Of a DNA stretch of 12,560 bases, positions 1 to 6,170 are shown piece by piece. The DNA is taken from assembly GCA_011391755.1 (NCBI GenBank), contig JAABPZ010000015.1, forward strand, positions 1 to 12,560. Direction: 5' to 3'. Every line of letters starts with the position of its first letter. The stretch's first letter is position 1. A program made the translations under genes and the position numbers. The stretch is from Methanothrix sp. (lineage in GTDB: Archaea > Halobacteriota > Methanosarcinia > Methanotrichales > Methanotrichaceae). Under the pieces are notes generated by a model that saw only the letters and a list, made by a program, of their open reading frames with translations, was not told where the DNA came from and made no database searches.

Positions 1-1108
1 TTCTGCCTCCATGATCAATTAATGTGCTCATTACGGCTCGCTCTCGGACGGTGAGGGTCTGCATGACTGCTTCCATCTCAGAGCTGACCACGATGACGTT
101 TTTCACGGACGGCTCCCCTGGCAGCAGGCTCGCAGCCGGCCTTTCCTGGGTTGTCGCAGATTCTATTATTGGAGTTGGAGAGTCCTGTGCCGGCATTCCG
201 ACCGGCTCGATTGGTAAAGCCGGCTCGTCTGCCTGATGGGGCGGGGGCTCTAGGCGGCCTGGCTCATTCGCGAGGGGTATTTGGGATGGCTCGGAAAGAA
301 ATACACCATCATCATCAGGAGAGGAGGCTAGAAGAGAATCCACCTCGGGGGAAGATGGGGTCTTTGCGGCAACGGACGGCAGACTTAGCTGCGGATTCGT
401 ATCGGTTTTTTCCAGCAGAGGAGCTGTCGCGCTCTCTTTTGCCTTCCCATCTGCAATTGCTCCTTGTACTGCCAGATCCTCCTCAATTGGACTTGCCATT
501 GAGCCGCGCCTCTTTCTCTGCAAGAAGACGGCGAAGCCAAAGCCTGCCACCAGGAGAGTGGCGGCAATGAGGAGCATGATCAGAGCCGCACCCTGGCTCG
601 GATAGCCAGGAAGAGGGGGCAGGCTACTGCCGTTGGCAGCCAGAGGCTGCTGATACAGGATGGTGATGCGAGGATCGGAAACCTCATAGCCCTGCACATC
701 GGCCACCAGGGACTCATTAGACGCAGAGAGCAGATATCCCAGACCCTGCGAGGCGTTGATCTCCCCCAGGCTGGTCTCGCTGGGCAGGTAGAATGTGACA
801 CGATAATCATCAAAGCTGCCTATGGCATCAAAGCTCAAAGTCCAGAGATCGCCCACCTTTGCGGTCAGATCGTCCGTGAGGGCATAGAGCTGATGAGAAT
901 CGTTCTCGAACCGAAACTGTGAGTCGTTGAGGAAAGCTAGACCGCTAACGTCCTCGGCATAGCCGGTGACCAGAGCTTTGCCGGCGTTATCCAGGTAGAC
1001 ATTGAGAATCAGGCTCTGCCCAACAGAGGCGTCGGATTCCTGGGCATGAGCCGACATAACGAGAAAGGCGGCTACAAAAACTAATGTTACTGCCGTATTC
1101 GCGTGCAT
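1..1108 (-). CDS. Membrane-anchored protein with C-terminal winged-helix (partial at left edge)
   Basis: The reading frame is open from 1108 to the window edge (369 codons) with no stop. Seen in order: a hydrophobic signal segment (residues 5-22), an extracytoplasmic domain of about 145 residues with several N-glycosylation sequons, one transmembrane helix (about 174-196) followed by a basic QRKRR stop-transfer, a Pro/Glu/Ser-rich cytoplasmic linker (about 205-335), and the start of a conserved block reading TLTVRERAVMSTLIDHGG. That block resembles the first helix of the MarR-like winged helices found at the C terminus of many archaeal membrane proteins; the rest lies outside the window. Inferred role: a membrane-tethered sensor or regulator. 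An in-frame ATG at 1138 would add ten residues including two lysines and be almost leaderless from the box A at 1166-1173. ATG 1108 has a GGAG motif seven bases upstream. I prefer 1108 but cannot exclude 1138. The regulated target is unknown. Confidence 0.75.
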   Translation of the reverse strand, partial: MHANTAVTLVFVAAFLVMSAHAQESDASVGQSLILNVYLDNAGKALVTGYAEDVSGLAFLNDSQFRFENDSHQLYALTDDLTAKVGDLWTLSFDAIGSFDDYRVTFYLPSETSLGEINASQGLGYLLSASNESLVADVQGYEVSDPRITILYQQPLAANGSSLPPLPGYPSQGAALIMLLIAATLLVAGFGFAVFLQRKRRGSMASPIEEDLAVQGAIADGKAKESATAPLLEKTDTNPQLSLPSVAAKTPSSPEVDSLLASSPDDDGVFLSEPSQIPLANEPGRLEPPPHQADEPALPIEPVGMPAQDSPTPIIESATTQERPAASLLPGEPSVKNVIVVSSEMEAVMQTLTVRERAVMSTLIDHGGR

Positions 1109-1165
1109 AATCCCGCTCCACTTGCCGCCGCCCTTCATAACAAATACCGTCTTTTAGCCTAAATC

Positions 1166-1173
1166 TATTTAAA
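1166..1173 (-). promoter_or_regulatory. Box A (TATA) for the membrane winged-helix gene
   Basis: The minus strand reads TTTAAATA, a textbook archaeal box A. It lies about 58 bases upstream of ATG 1108 and about 28 upstream of the alternative ATG 1138. Transcription would start near 1140-1147, which decides between a short leader and a nearly leaderless mRNA. It separates this gene from nadE, so the two are probably not a single operon. Confidence 0.5.
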
Positions 1174-1209
1174 CGACACTCAAAATTATTCGCCGCGACG
1201 CCATTCCCT

Positions 1210-2853
1210 TCACCAGGCCCGGCTGGCCACCGGCATCCTCCAGCCGCTGCCAAAGGCCCGATCCGTCACCTTCAGTCCCGGCGCTGCCTGCCGCCTCTTG
1301 AATTCGGCACTCTTCACCAGACAGAGCACTCTTTCCACCATCGTTTTTTCAAATCCCTGGGCAAAAAGCTCCTCTTTTGACTGGTGCCGCTCGATGTATC
1401 TTTCCAGAATATCATCCAGCACCTCGTAGGGAGGCAGGCTGTCCTGGTCGGTCTGATGGAAGCGAAGCTCGGCCGTGGGCGCTTTATGCAAAACCGCATC
1501 CGGTATGATCTCACTACCTCTGGCGTTCAGCCACTTCGCCAGCCGGTAGACTGCGGTCTTGGGAACATCGGAGATGACGGCCAGGCCCCCGGACATGTCG
1601 CCGTAGATGGTGCAGTAGCCCACGGCCAGCTCCGACTTGTTTCCCGTGGTGAGAAGCACCAGGCCAAACTTGTTGGAGAGGGCCATGAGAAGGTTGCCGC
1701 GAATGCGGGCCTGGATGTTCTCCTCAGTCACATCCTTTGGCAGGCCCCGGAAGGGCTTGGCCAGCTCCCTGTCAAAGGAGTTCATGATATCGGTGATGTT
1801 CAGGGTGAGCGTCTTTATCCCCAGGTTGTGTGCGAGAGCCATGGCGTCCTGCACGCTCTGTGGGCTGGTGTAGGGAGATGGCATGAGCACGCCCAGGACG
1901 TTTTGTGGGCCGAGAGCAGAAACGGCTACAGCAGCGACGAGACTGGAGTCAATGCCTCCGGAAAGGCCCAGAAGAACTTCGGAAAAGCCGCACTTATGAA
2001 CGTAGTCGCGCGTGCCCAAAACCAGAGCCCGCCAGATCTCGGACTCGGGTGTGAAATCGTCCTTTGCGATCGCTGCTGCCCTATCGACCAGGTTCGCCAT
2101 ATCCGCTACTATCAGGTCCTCCTCGAAGCCCCGCGCCCGGGCGGCCAGGCGACCGTTGCCATCGAAGACACTGCTTCGGCCATCGAAGACCAGGTCGTCG
2201 TTGCCGCCCACCTGGTTGACGTAGAAGAAGGGGACTCGGTACTTTTTGGCCAGGTGGGAGAGCATGGCCTCGCGGTGTTTCTGCTTACCGGCAGTGAAGG
2301 GCGAAGCGGAGAGGTTGATGATGGCCTTCGCTCCTGCCTCCACCAGCTCCTGCACGGGATTTGTGTGGTAGCGCCGATGCAGCCATTGGTCGCGATCGTT
2401 CCAGATATCCTCGCAGATGGAGATGCCGAGGACCGTGGTCCCGAGCTCCAGGAGCTCTGATTCAGCCGTCGGCTCAAAGTAACGGTCCTCGTCAAAAACA
2501 TCGTAGGTGGGAAGGAGCGTTTTTTTAAAGGTCCTCTCCACTTTGCCCTCCCGTAAGAGGGCCGCGGAGTTGAAGAGGGGGCGGCCCGCCTCGCCTGGGT
2601 TAGGCTCGGCCAGGCCCACCAGGATAGGCGAGAGATCGGCAAGATCATGAGCCAGATCGCGCAGGACCAACCAGCTGCGCTCTACGAAATCGGCATTGAG
2701 GAGCAGATCGCGGGGCGGGTAGCCCATGAGGGCCAGCTCGGAGGTGACGGCCAAATCAGCGCCAGCGGCGCGGCGAGCGGCGCTGGCGATGAGGGCGCTG
2801 TTGCCTGGGAGGTCGCCAACGGTGGGATTGAGCTGCAAGAGGGCGATTTTCAT
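1210..2853 (-). CDS. nadE: Glutamine-dependent NAD+ synthetase
   Basis: Cytosolic enzyme for the last step of NAD+ synthesis: deamido-NAD+ is adenylylated with ATP and amidated with ammonia released from glutamine. The 547 residues match the usual length of the two-domain form. The N-terminal nitrilase-type glutaminase domain (about 1-270) shows the family triad: Glu39 in TSELALMGYPPRD, Lys111 in KTLLPTYDVFDE and Cys147 in GISICEDIWND. The C-terminal synthetase domain (about 275-547) has the ATP pyrophosphatase loop SGGIDSS at 298-304, TTGNKSELAVGY at 402-412 and the C-terminal KAPTAELR segment. All key residues are present, so it should be active. No clear Shine-Dalgarno precedes ATG 2853, and the nearest AT-rich box A candidate is about 65-75 bases upstream (2919-2931). 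The 358-residue frame on the opposite strand is a shadow of this gene. Confidence 0.96.
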   Translation of the reverse strand: MKIALLQLNPTVGDLPGNSALIASAARRAAGADLAVTSELALMGYPPRDLLLNADFVERSWLVLRDLAHDLADLSPILVGLAEPNPGEAGRPLFNSAALLREGKVERTFKKTLLPTYDVFDEDRYFEPTAESELLELGTTVLGISICEDIWNDRDQWLHRRYHTNPVQELVEAGAKAIINLSASPFTAGKQKHREAMLSHLAKKYRVPFFYVNQVGGNDDLVFDGRSSVFDGNGRLAARARGFEEDLIVADMANLVDRAAAIAKDDFTPESEIWRALVLGTRDYVHKCGFSEVLLGLSGGIDSSLVAAVAVSALGPQNVLGVLMPSPYTSPQSVQDAMALAHNLGIKTLTLNITDIMNSFDRELAKPFRGLPKDVTEENIQARIRGNLLMALSNKFGLVLLTTGNKSELAVGYCTIYGDMSGGLAVISDVPKTAVYRLAKWLNARGSEIIPDAVLHKAPTAELRFHQTDQDSLPPYEVLDDILERYIERHQSKEELFAQGFEKTMVERVLCLVKSAEFKRRQAAPGLKVTDRAFGSGWRMPVASRAW

Positions 2854-2965
2854 AGAAGTGCTGGGATGGATGTCTGGGCGGCATTAATCTCTTTCGTTTC
2901 CTTTTGCAGGCGAAAACTATAATAATAAAAAATTGAAAATTAAAAGAATAATGGGTTATGCGAGG

Positions 2966-3061
2966 CTAGTTTTTTCTGCAGAACAGCCCGAATGAAGCAG
3001 TGATGCCAAGCAATGCCGGTGCAGCTTCAAATCCCGGCTGAGCTGGGGTAGCGCCTGCGGT
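2966..3061 (-). pseudogene. Orphan PGF-CTERM-like tail fragment
   Basis: On the minus strand this short open stretch translates as ATPAQPGFEAAPALLG followed by ITASFGLFCRKN and a stop (2966-2968). The same kind of tail ends the intact gene at 3706-4107 (QAQPGFESALAIFG, then IIVASFGLLCKRH), and the DNA is recognisably similar, including a shared run TCAAATCCCGGCT. The frame is closed upstream by TGA at 3080-3082 and has no start codon or signal peptide. This is therefore a decayed 3' end of a paralogous surface-protein gene, not a working gene. Similarity stops at about 3060, just before the hicB leader. The rest of 2854-3101 holds only the nadE upstream region and AT-rich DNA. Confidence 0.6.
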
Positions 3062-3101
3062 GAATAATGTTAAATCCCTTCAAGGCATATAGGGTCTTGA
3101 C

Positions 3102-3353
3102 ATGTTTGCTGAGTACATTATGGCGGCACTATCCAAAGCCATTTATAAAATCCTGGATAGCGGCGAGTATGTTGCTACCGTCCCTGGTCTGCAAGGTGTT
3201 TGGGCTACAGGCAAGACTATCGAAGGAGCACGTACCGAGCTTGTAGAGGTTATTGAAGGTTGGATAGCATTACGCTTGAGATTGGGGTTGCCAATTCCAT
3301 CGATGGATAACCAGGTCATAGAAGCATCAGCGGAGCCAATCGCAGGTGTCTAG
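3102..3353 (+). CDS. hicB: HicB-family antitoxin (short form)
   Basis: This 83-residue protein matches the HicB partial-RNase-H fold family: FAEYI at the start, the GEYVATVPGLQGVWATGKT strand-turn segment at 21-39, and a helix ELVEVIEGWIALRLRLGLPIP at 46-66. It would bind and neutralise HicA. The C terminus ends at about residue 83 with no helix-turn-helix or ribbon-helix-helix, so it probably cannot bind DNA itself, as is common for short archaeal and cyanobacterial HicB proteins. The stop lies eight bases inside the hicA start, so translation is probably coupled. A weak AGGGT lies eight bases before ATG 3102. It sits beside an orphan PGF-CTERM tail. Confidence in the family is high; activity is inferred. 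Confidence 0.88.
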   Translation: MFAEYIMAALSKAIYKILDSGEYVATVPGLQGVWATGKTIEGARTELVEVIEGWIALRLRLGLPIPSMDNQVIEASAEPIAGV

Positions 3354-3570
3354 ATTAACACCAGTATCGCGACGAGAGCTAATTAGGCGACTAAGAAAAC
3401 TGGGATTTGATGGCCCGTATCCCGGTGGGAAACACGCCTACATGAAACGAGGTATGGTAACCGCACGCATACCAAACCCACATCATGGTGAGGAGATAGA
3501 TCCCTCTCTGCTGGACACTGTTTTAGATGAAGCTGGGATCAGTCGCGAGGAATGGTTCTCAGTAGCTTGA
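3346..3570 (+). CDS. hicA: HicA-family mRNA interferase toxin
   Basis: A 74-residue HicA toxin, a ribosome-independent mRNA interferase with a double-stranded-RNA-binding-like fold. The motif order is typical: SRRELIRRLRKLGF (8-21), then GPYPGGKHAYM with the catalytic-type His30, TARIPNPHHGEEI with the family NPHHG turn, and a final helix ending in GISREEWFS. It starts with GTG at 3346 and overlaps hicB by eight bases, with GGAG about ten bases upstream. Length and all conserved residues are normal for the family, so it is probably intact. The order here is antitoxin first, the reverse of the E. coli hicAB arrangement. Confidence 0.9.
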   Translation: MSRLTPVSRRELIRRLRKLGFDGPYPGGKHAYMKRGMVTARIPNPHHGEEIDPSLLDTVLDEAGISREEWFSVA

Positions 3571-3596
3571 CTTCTTCTCAACTGTCTTCCGGAATT

Positions 3597-3630
3597 AAAC
3601 CGCAGAGGCGCAGAGCGCACAGAGGACGAA
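3597..3630 (+). repeat. GCAGAG-rich short tandem motif after hicA
   Basis: Just downstream of hicA the sequence runs AAACCGCAGAGGCGCAGAG, then CGCACAGAGGACG. This is three imperfect copies of a unit close to GCAGAGGC. From memory, similar AACCGCAGAGRCGCAGAG strings occur between genes in many environmental bacterial and archaeal genomes, with no function I can name. It lies within 3571-3705, which otherwise holds no gene. Confidence 0.4.
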
Positions 3631-3705
3631 CGAACGGAGACGACTATACTATTACCAACTCGAGACAACGTGAGACCATAAAAAAGGATAATGAGGACGG
3701 CAGGA

Positions 3706-4107
3706 TTAGTGCCTTTTGCAGAGCAGCCCGAATGATGCGACAATGATGCCAAATATGGCCAGGGCGGATTCAAATCCCGGCTGTGCTTGGGGGGCGCTGG
3801 CCGTAGATTCGTTCTTAGCGTTTTCAGCTTTTGCCTCCAGGCCCTGTCCGGTTCCTTGCGCTGCTTCTTTTACCTCGGGGTTGGCAAGTCCGGTTCCCGG
3901 TTCATGGATGCCCTGCGAAGCCATTGTCTTGTTTTCCTGGGTTGCCTGCATCATGCCCTGACCGGTTCCCTGGGCGGCTTCTTTCGTTTCCGGGCTGACA
4001 ATTCCTGTTCCTGCCTCATGGACACCCTCTGGACCTGCGGCAAAGGACAGACTGCTGACTGCGAATAGAACCAACAGCATTAACACTATTTTTTTAATCG
4101 TTATCAT
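3706..4107 (-). CDS. Secreted repeat protein with PGF-CTERM-like anchor
   Basis: A 133-residue surface protein of unknown function. A signal peptide covers residues 1-23 (KK, then a long hydrophobic stretch, then SFAAG). The mature part holds two copies of a 25-residue unit at 28-52 and 66-90 with the pattern G-(V/I)-HE-x-GTG then P-E-x-KEAAQGTGQG. A Ala/Glu/Lys-rich linker follows. The C terminus (110-133) is PGFES, a hydrophobic helix and a basic end (CKRH), the layout of PGF-CTERM signals cut by an archaeosortase and replaced by a lipid anchor. The start ATG 4107 lies only one base after GGAGGG, unusually tight for a Shine-Dalgarno, and no better in-frame start is seen. A box A at 4142-4154 drives it, divergent from the Cys-rich gene at 4402. 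Confidence 0.78.
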   Translation of the reverse strand: MITIKKIVLMLLVLFAVSSLSFAAGPEGVHEAGTGIVSPETKEAAQGTGQGMMQATQENKTMASQGIHEPGTGLANPEVKEAAQGTGQGLEAKAENAKNESTASAPQAQPGFESALAIFGIIVASFGLLCKRH

Positions 4108-4141
4108 CCCTCCATAATTCTACATCACGTTAAGTGCGGCG

Positions 4142-4154
4142 AATATATATTTTT
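4142..4154 (-). promoter_or_regulatory. Box A for the PGF-CTERM-like gene
   Basis: The minus strand reads AAAAATATATATT, a strong archaeal TATA box about 35-47 bases upstream of ATG 4107. Transcription would start near 4120, leaving a leader of about 10-15 bases, which is consistent with the cramped GGAGGG before the start codon. Confidence 0.55.
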
Positions 4155-4235
4155 GATGGTGCGGAATTGGAGAAATAGGAGGAAAATGCCGCCCCAGGAG
4201 ATAATAACCACCTCTAAAACCATTATATGGCCAAT

Positions 4236-4298
4236 TGTCGAAATTGGAACATTTAAAACCAGATTTTATCGATTTAGAACCTTTTTGGAACTTCGACA
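4236..4298. promoter_or_regulatory. Inverted repeat in the divergent promoter region
   Basis: TGTCGAA (4236-4242) is mirrored by TTCGACA (4292-4298). Inside it a TGGAAC hexamer occurs twice in direct orientation (4245-4250 and 4286-4291). The stretch lies between the divergent genes at 4107 and 4402, where an operator could sit. The arms are only seven bases, so chance is possible. Otherwise 4108-4401 shows only AT-rich promoter-like DNA. Confidence 0.25.
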
Positions 4299-4310
4299 TT
4301 TACCGTAAAG

Positions 4311-4319
4311 ATTAAATAT
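4311..4319 (+). promoter_or_regulatory. Candidate box A for the Cys-rich gene
   Basis: ATTAAATAT lies about 83-91 bases upstream of ATG 4402. If used, it would give a leader of roughly 60 bases, long for an archaeal mRNA. No better box is seen closer to the gene. Confidence 0.35.
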
Positions 4320-4401
4320 CGTTCAGGCAGGGTAGTAGTTGTGAGAGCGGCTCAATCGGGCCGATCTCGATGAAGAGAAAACACGAGTGGAGGTTAGTAA
4401 A

Positions 4402-4659
4402 ATGAGATACATGAAATTATTCGTTTCGATGGCAGTATTATGCCTTCTGGCAGGTCTTGCCCTGGCGGCACAAAATGGAAATGGTCCGTCGGCGGGCAAC
4501 GGAAACTGCAATGAGAATTGCATCAAAAACTGCGAGAATCAAGGCGCCTGCAATCAGCAAAATTGCCAGGTAGGAGAGCCCTGCCAGGGCCAGAGTTGTA
4601 ATATGGCTGGACCACAGGATGGAACCGGACCTCTGAGAGACGGCAGCTGTCAGACTTAA
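4402..4659 (+). CDS. Small secreted Cys/Asn-rich protein
   Basis: Function not recognised. I chose ATG 4402 over the in-frame GTG 4387 because GGAGGT (4389-4394) lies seven bases before it and the product then begins with a clean signal peptide (MRYMKLF, a hydrophobic core, then LALAAQ). The mature chain of about 60 residues has eight cysteines, seven of them in the first half of the mature chain, with Asn, Gln and Gly between them (for example NCNENCIKNCENQGAC). Such spacing suggests a disulfide-knotted or metal-binding extracellular peptide, but no named fold is evident. It is a single-gene unit with its own terminator at 4677-4715. Confidence 0.7.
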   Translation: MRYMKLFVSMAVLCLLAGLALAAQNGNGPSAGNGNCNENCIKNCENQGACNQQNCQVGEPCQGQSCNMAGPQDGTGPLRDGSCQT

Positions 4660-4676
4660 ATCTACTTTAGAGTATT

Positions 4677-4715
4677 CTCAGGGATTCGTTTCCCTGAGTA
4701 TTTATTTTCATATTT
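4677..4715 (+). terminator. Hairpin terminator after the Cys-rich gene
   Basis: CTCAGGGA (4677-4684) and TCCCTGAG (4691-4698) form a perfect eight-pair stem around a TTCGTT loop, followed by a T-rich tract TATTTATTTTCATATTT. It lies 18 bases after the stop codon at 4659. Confidence 0.75.
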
Positions 4716-4738
4716 ATTCACAGCAGTAACTCGATTTT

Positions 4739-4745
4739 AAAAAAA
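4739..4745 (-). terminator. U-tract terminator for the leftward 4776-6077 genes
   Basis: On the minus strand seven T residues follow the stop of the small membrane protein by about 30 bases. Archaeal RNA polymerase can terminate on U-tracts alone. No strong hairpin precedes it. Confidence 0.35.
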
Positions 4746-4775
4746 TAGATAGAACGGTCCTTTTATTCCACTTCA

Positions 4776-5078
4776 TTACCCTCCGCCTAGAATTATCGTC
4801 TTGCCGACGGCGATGGCGAACATGATGATCAGCACCATGCCCAAAAGCCTCTCCAAAATGAAGAGGGCTTTGGAGATCTGCACATCGCGCCACGGTCTTC
4901 CGGAAGCGATTCGGTATTCGGGCGGATCGAAGACCAATTTCCCTCCGGATAGGAAGGTCATGACGCTAAAAGCCGCCGCTTCCAGCAAGCTGAAGCGGTT
5001 CGCCTCTTCTTCCGGCTCGCCTTCCCGCACCGGCAGTATGCCCTGCCGCCACCAGAAGAGCACGACAAAGAATGCCAT
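4776..5078 (-). CDS. Small membrane protein with a pore-like (Ion_trans_2-type) fold
   Basis: A 100-residue protein: a short first hydrophobic segment (1-10, AFFVVLFWW), an acidic loop, an amphipathic pore-helix-like stretch (about 29-44, FSLLEAAAFSVMTFLSGG), and a second transmembrane helix (about 69-97) with ERLLGMVLIIMFAIAVGK. The helix-pore-helix order resembles the two-helix channel module, and the last helix resembles the end of the channel fusion at 9701-11233. The potassium filter (TVGYGD) is missing and SGGKLVF stands in its place. The start is uncertain: there is no Shine-Dalgarno near ATG 5078, and the in-frame codons upstream (GRSELNILI) would complete the short first helix. That frame runs straight on from the radical SAM gene, separated only by its TAA at 5106-5108. 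It may be a truncated or N-terminally mis-started channel relative. Confidence 0.55.
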   Translation of the reverse strand: MAFFVVLFWWRQGILPVREGEPEEEANRFSLLEAAAFSVMTFLSGGKLVFDPPEYRIASGRPWRDVQISKALFILERLLGMVLIIMFAIAVGKTIILGGG

Positions 5079-5105
5079 GATGAGGATATTGAGTTCTGAG
5101 CGCCC

Positions 5106-6077
5106 TTAAAGATCCCGGCCCGGCGTAAGATCGCAGCCCGTGCAGCGGTAGCAGCCGGTGAGGGCCGCAGCCCCGTTCAGACCGTTCTTTTCCAGAGCCG
5201 CCTTCAGGTAGTGCGCATTGTCCAGCAGCCTCTCTGCCGAAGGCCGCTCCATCCACGTCTCCCCTGCTCGCAGTGGGTGAGGAAAGACGGCCCGCAAGAC
5301 CGGGATGACGCCCCACTCGGTCAGCTCATCGATGCTGCGGCGCAGGAGCTCATCGGATTCGCCCAGGCCCACGATAATATTAGTAAAGACCCGGTTCTTG
5401 CCAAAAATGGCCACTGCCTCTTGCAGGGCATCCATGATCTCTTGATAGGATATGCCGGGACAGACCTGCGGGAAAAGCTCCCTGTCCACGCACTCCAGGT
5501 TGTACTTGACCTCGTCTGCACCGGCGTTTTTGAGAATCTGATTTACGCCGGGAAAGGGACTGATAGAGACGCCCACGGGGACGCCAAAGCGTTTTAGATC
5601 TCTAACGATCCCGGCTACCCGCTCCGCCTCATGCTGCGGCAAGACCTCCACGCCACTGGTCAGGGAGATAGCCCGCAGGCTGCCCGTTCTGGCCGCTTCC
5701 TCTACCATCTGCAAGACGGTCTGACTGGACTTTATGCCGCCTGCTAATTTTGGAACGGCGCAAAACTTGCAGTCATAGATGCAGCGCTCCGAGACGGTGA
5801 TGTAGGCCTGCTCCGGGCAGTGCAAGAGCGGCTCGACCAGCCGACCGCGGACGATCTCCTTGCCGTCCATCATAATGGCCACGCCCTCCGCGCGGCTCTC
5901 CAGGCAGAGGGGCGAGCTGGCTGCGATGGAAAGGCGGGCCAGGTGCGGTCCGGACTGGAAAAAGACGGACTGTCCGCCTGCACCCGGACCCGCTGTGGAG
6001 GCGCGGCCTTCCCGGCGGGGCTCTGCCACCTGCACCGTTCCCACAGAGAGGAGAAGGGCCTTGGTCTCAAGATCCAT
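5106..6077 (-). CDS. Radical SAM enzyme of unknown substrate
   Basis: A radical SAM protein of 323 residues from ATG 6077 (GTG 6083 would add two). The cluster motif is CX3CX2C in SERCIYDCKFCAVPK (Cys99, Cys103, Cys106), which binds the [4Fe-4S] cluster that cleaves S-adenosylmethionine. The barrel continues with SLTSGVEVLP, VGVSISPFPG, EVKYNLECVD and IIVGLGESDE, a pattern closest in style to biotin-synthase-like and related small enzymes. The first 70 or so residues form an extra N-terminal region not typical of the core. The C terminus carries a second cluster-like motif GCYRCTGCDL (Cys309, 312, 315; CX2CX2C), which may hold an auxiliary Fe-S cluster. The stop lies in the same frame as the small membrane gene 27 bases on. 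I cannot name the reaction. Confidence 0.85.
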   Translation of the reverse strand: MDLETKALLLSVGTVQVAEPRREGRASTAGPGAGGQSVFFQSGPHLARLSIAASSPLCLESRAEGVAIMMDGKEIVRGRLVEPLLHCPEQAYITVSERCIYDCKFCAVPKLAGGIKSSQTVLQMVEEAARTGSLRAISLTSGVEVLPQHEAERVAGIVRDLKRFGVPVGVSISPFPGVNQILKNAGADEVKYNLECVDRELFPQVCPGISYQEIMDALQEAVAIFGKNRVFTNIIVGLGESDELLRRSIDELTEWGVIPVLRAVFPHPLRAGETWMERPSAERLLDNAHYLKAALEKNGLNGAAALTGCYRCTGCDLTPGRDL

Positions 6078-6170
6078 GGCCACTCATTCGCACTCTTGCC
6101 TTAAAGCCATAGTCCTTGCGGCAAAAAAGAAAGGTTCTTCACGATCGTTCATTCAAGGAGGCCCACGAAT

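Noticed and set aside
151..570. Plus-strand frame of 139 residues
   Set aside because: Antisense to the linker of the membrane winged-helix gene; its composition (Arg, Pro, Ser) is that of a shadow frame.
1384..2460. Long 358-residue plus-strand frame
   Set aside because: It lies wholly antisense to nadE, whose catalytic motifs are intact. The translation shows no family features, no signal and no credible start site. High-GC codon use in nadE explains the open antisense frame.
2966..3079. Working small membrane peptide gene from the orphan PGF tail
   Set aside because: No start codon in the frame, a stop just upstream, no signal peptide, and clear similarity to the end of a neighbouring gene.
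4387..4401. GTG start for the Cys-rich gene
   Set aside because: These bases contain the GGAGGT Shine-Dalgarno for ATG 4402, so they are leader, not coding.
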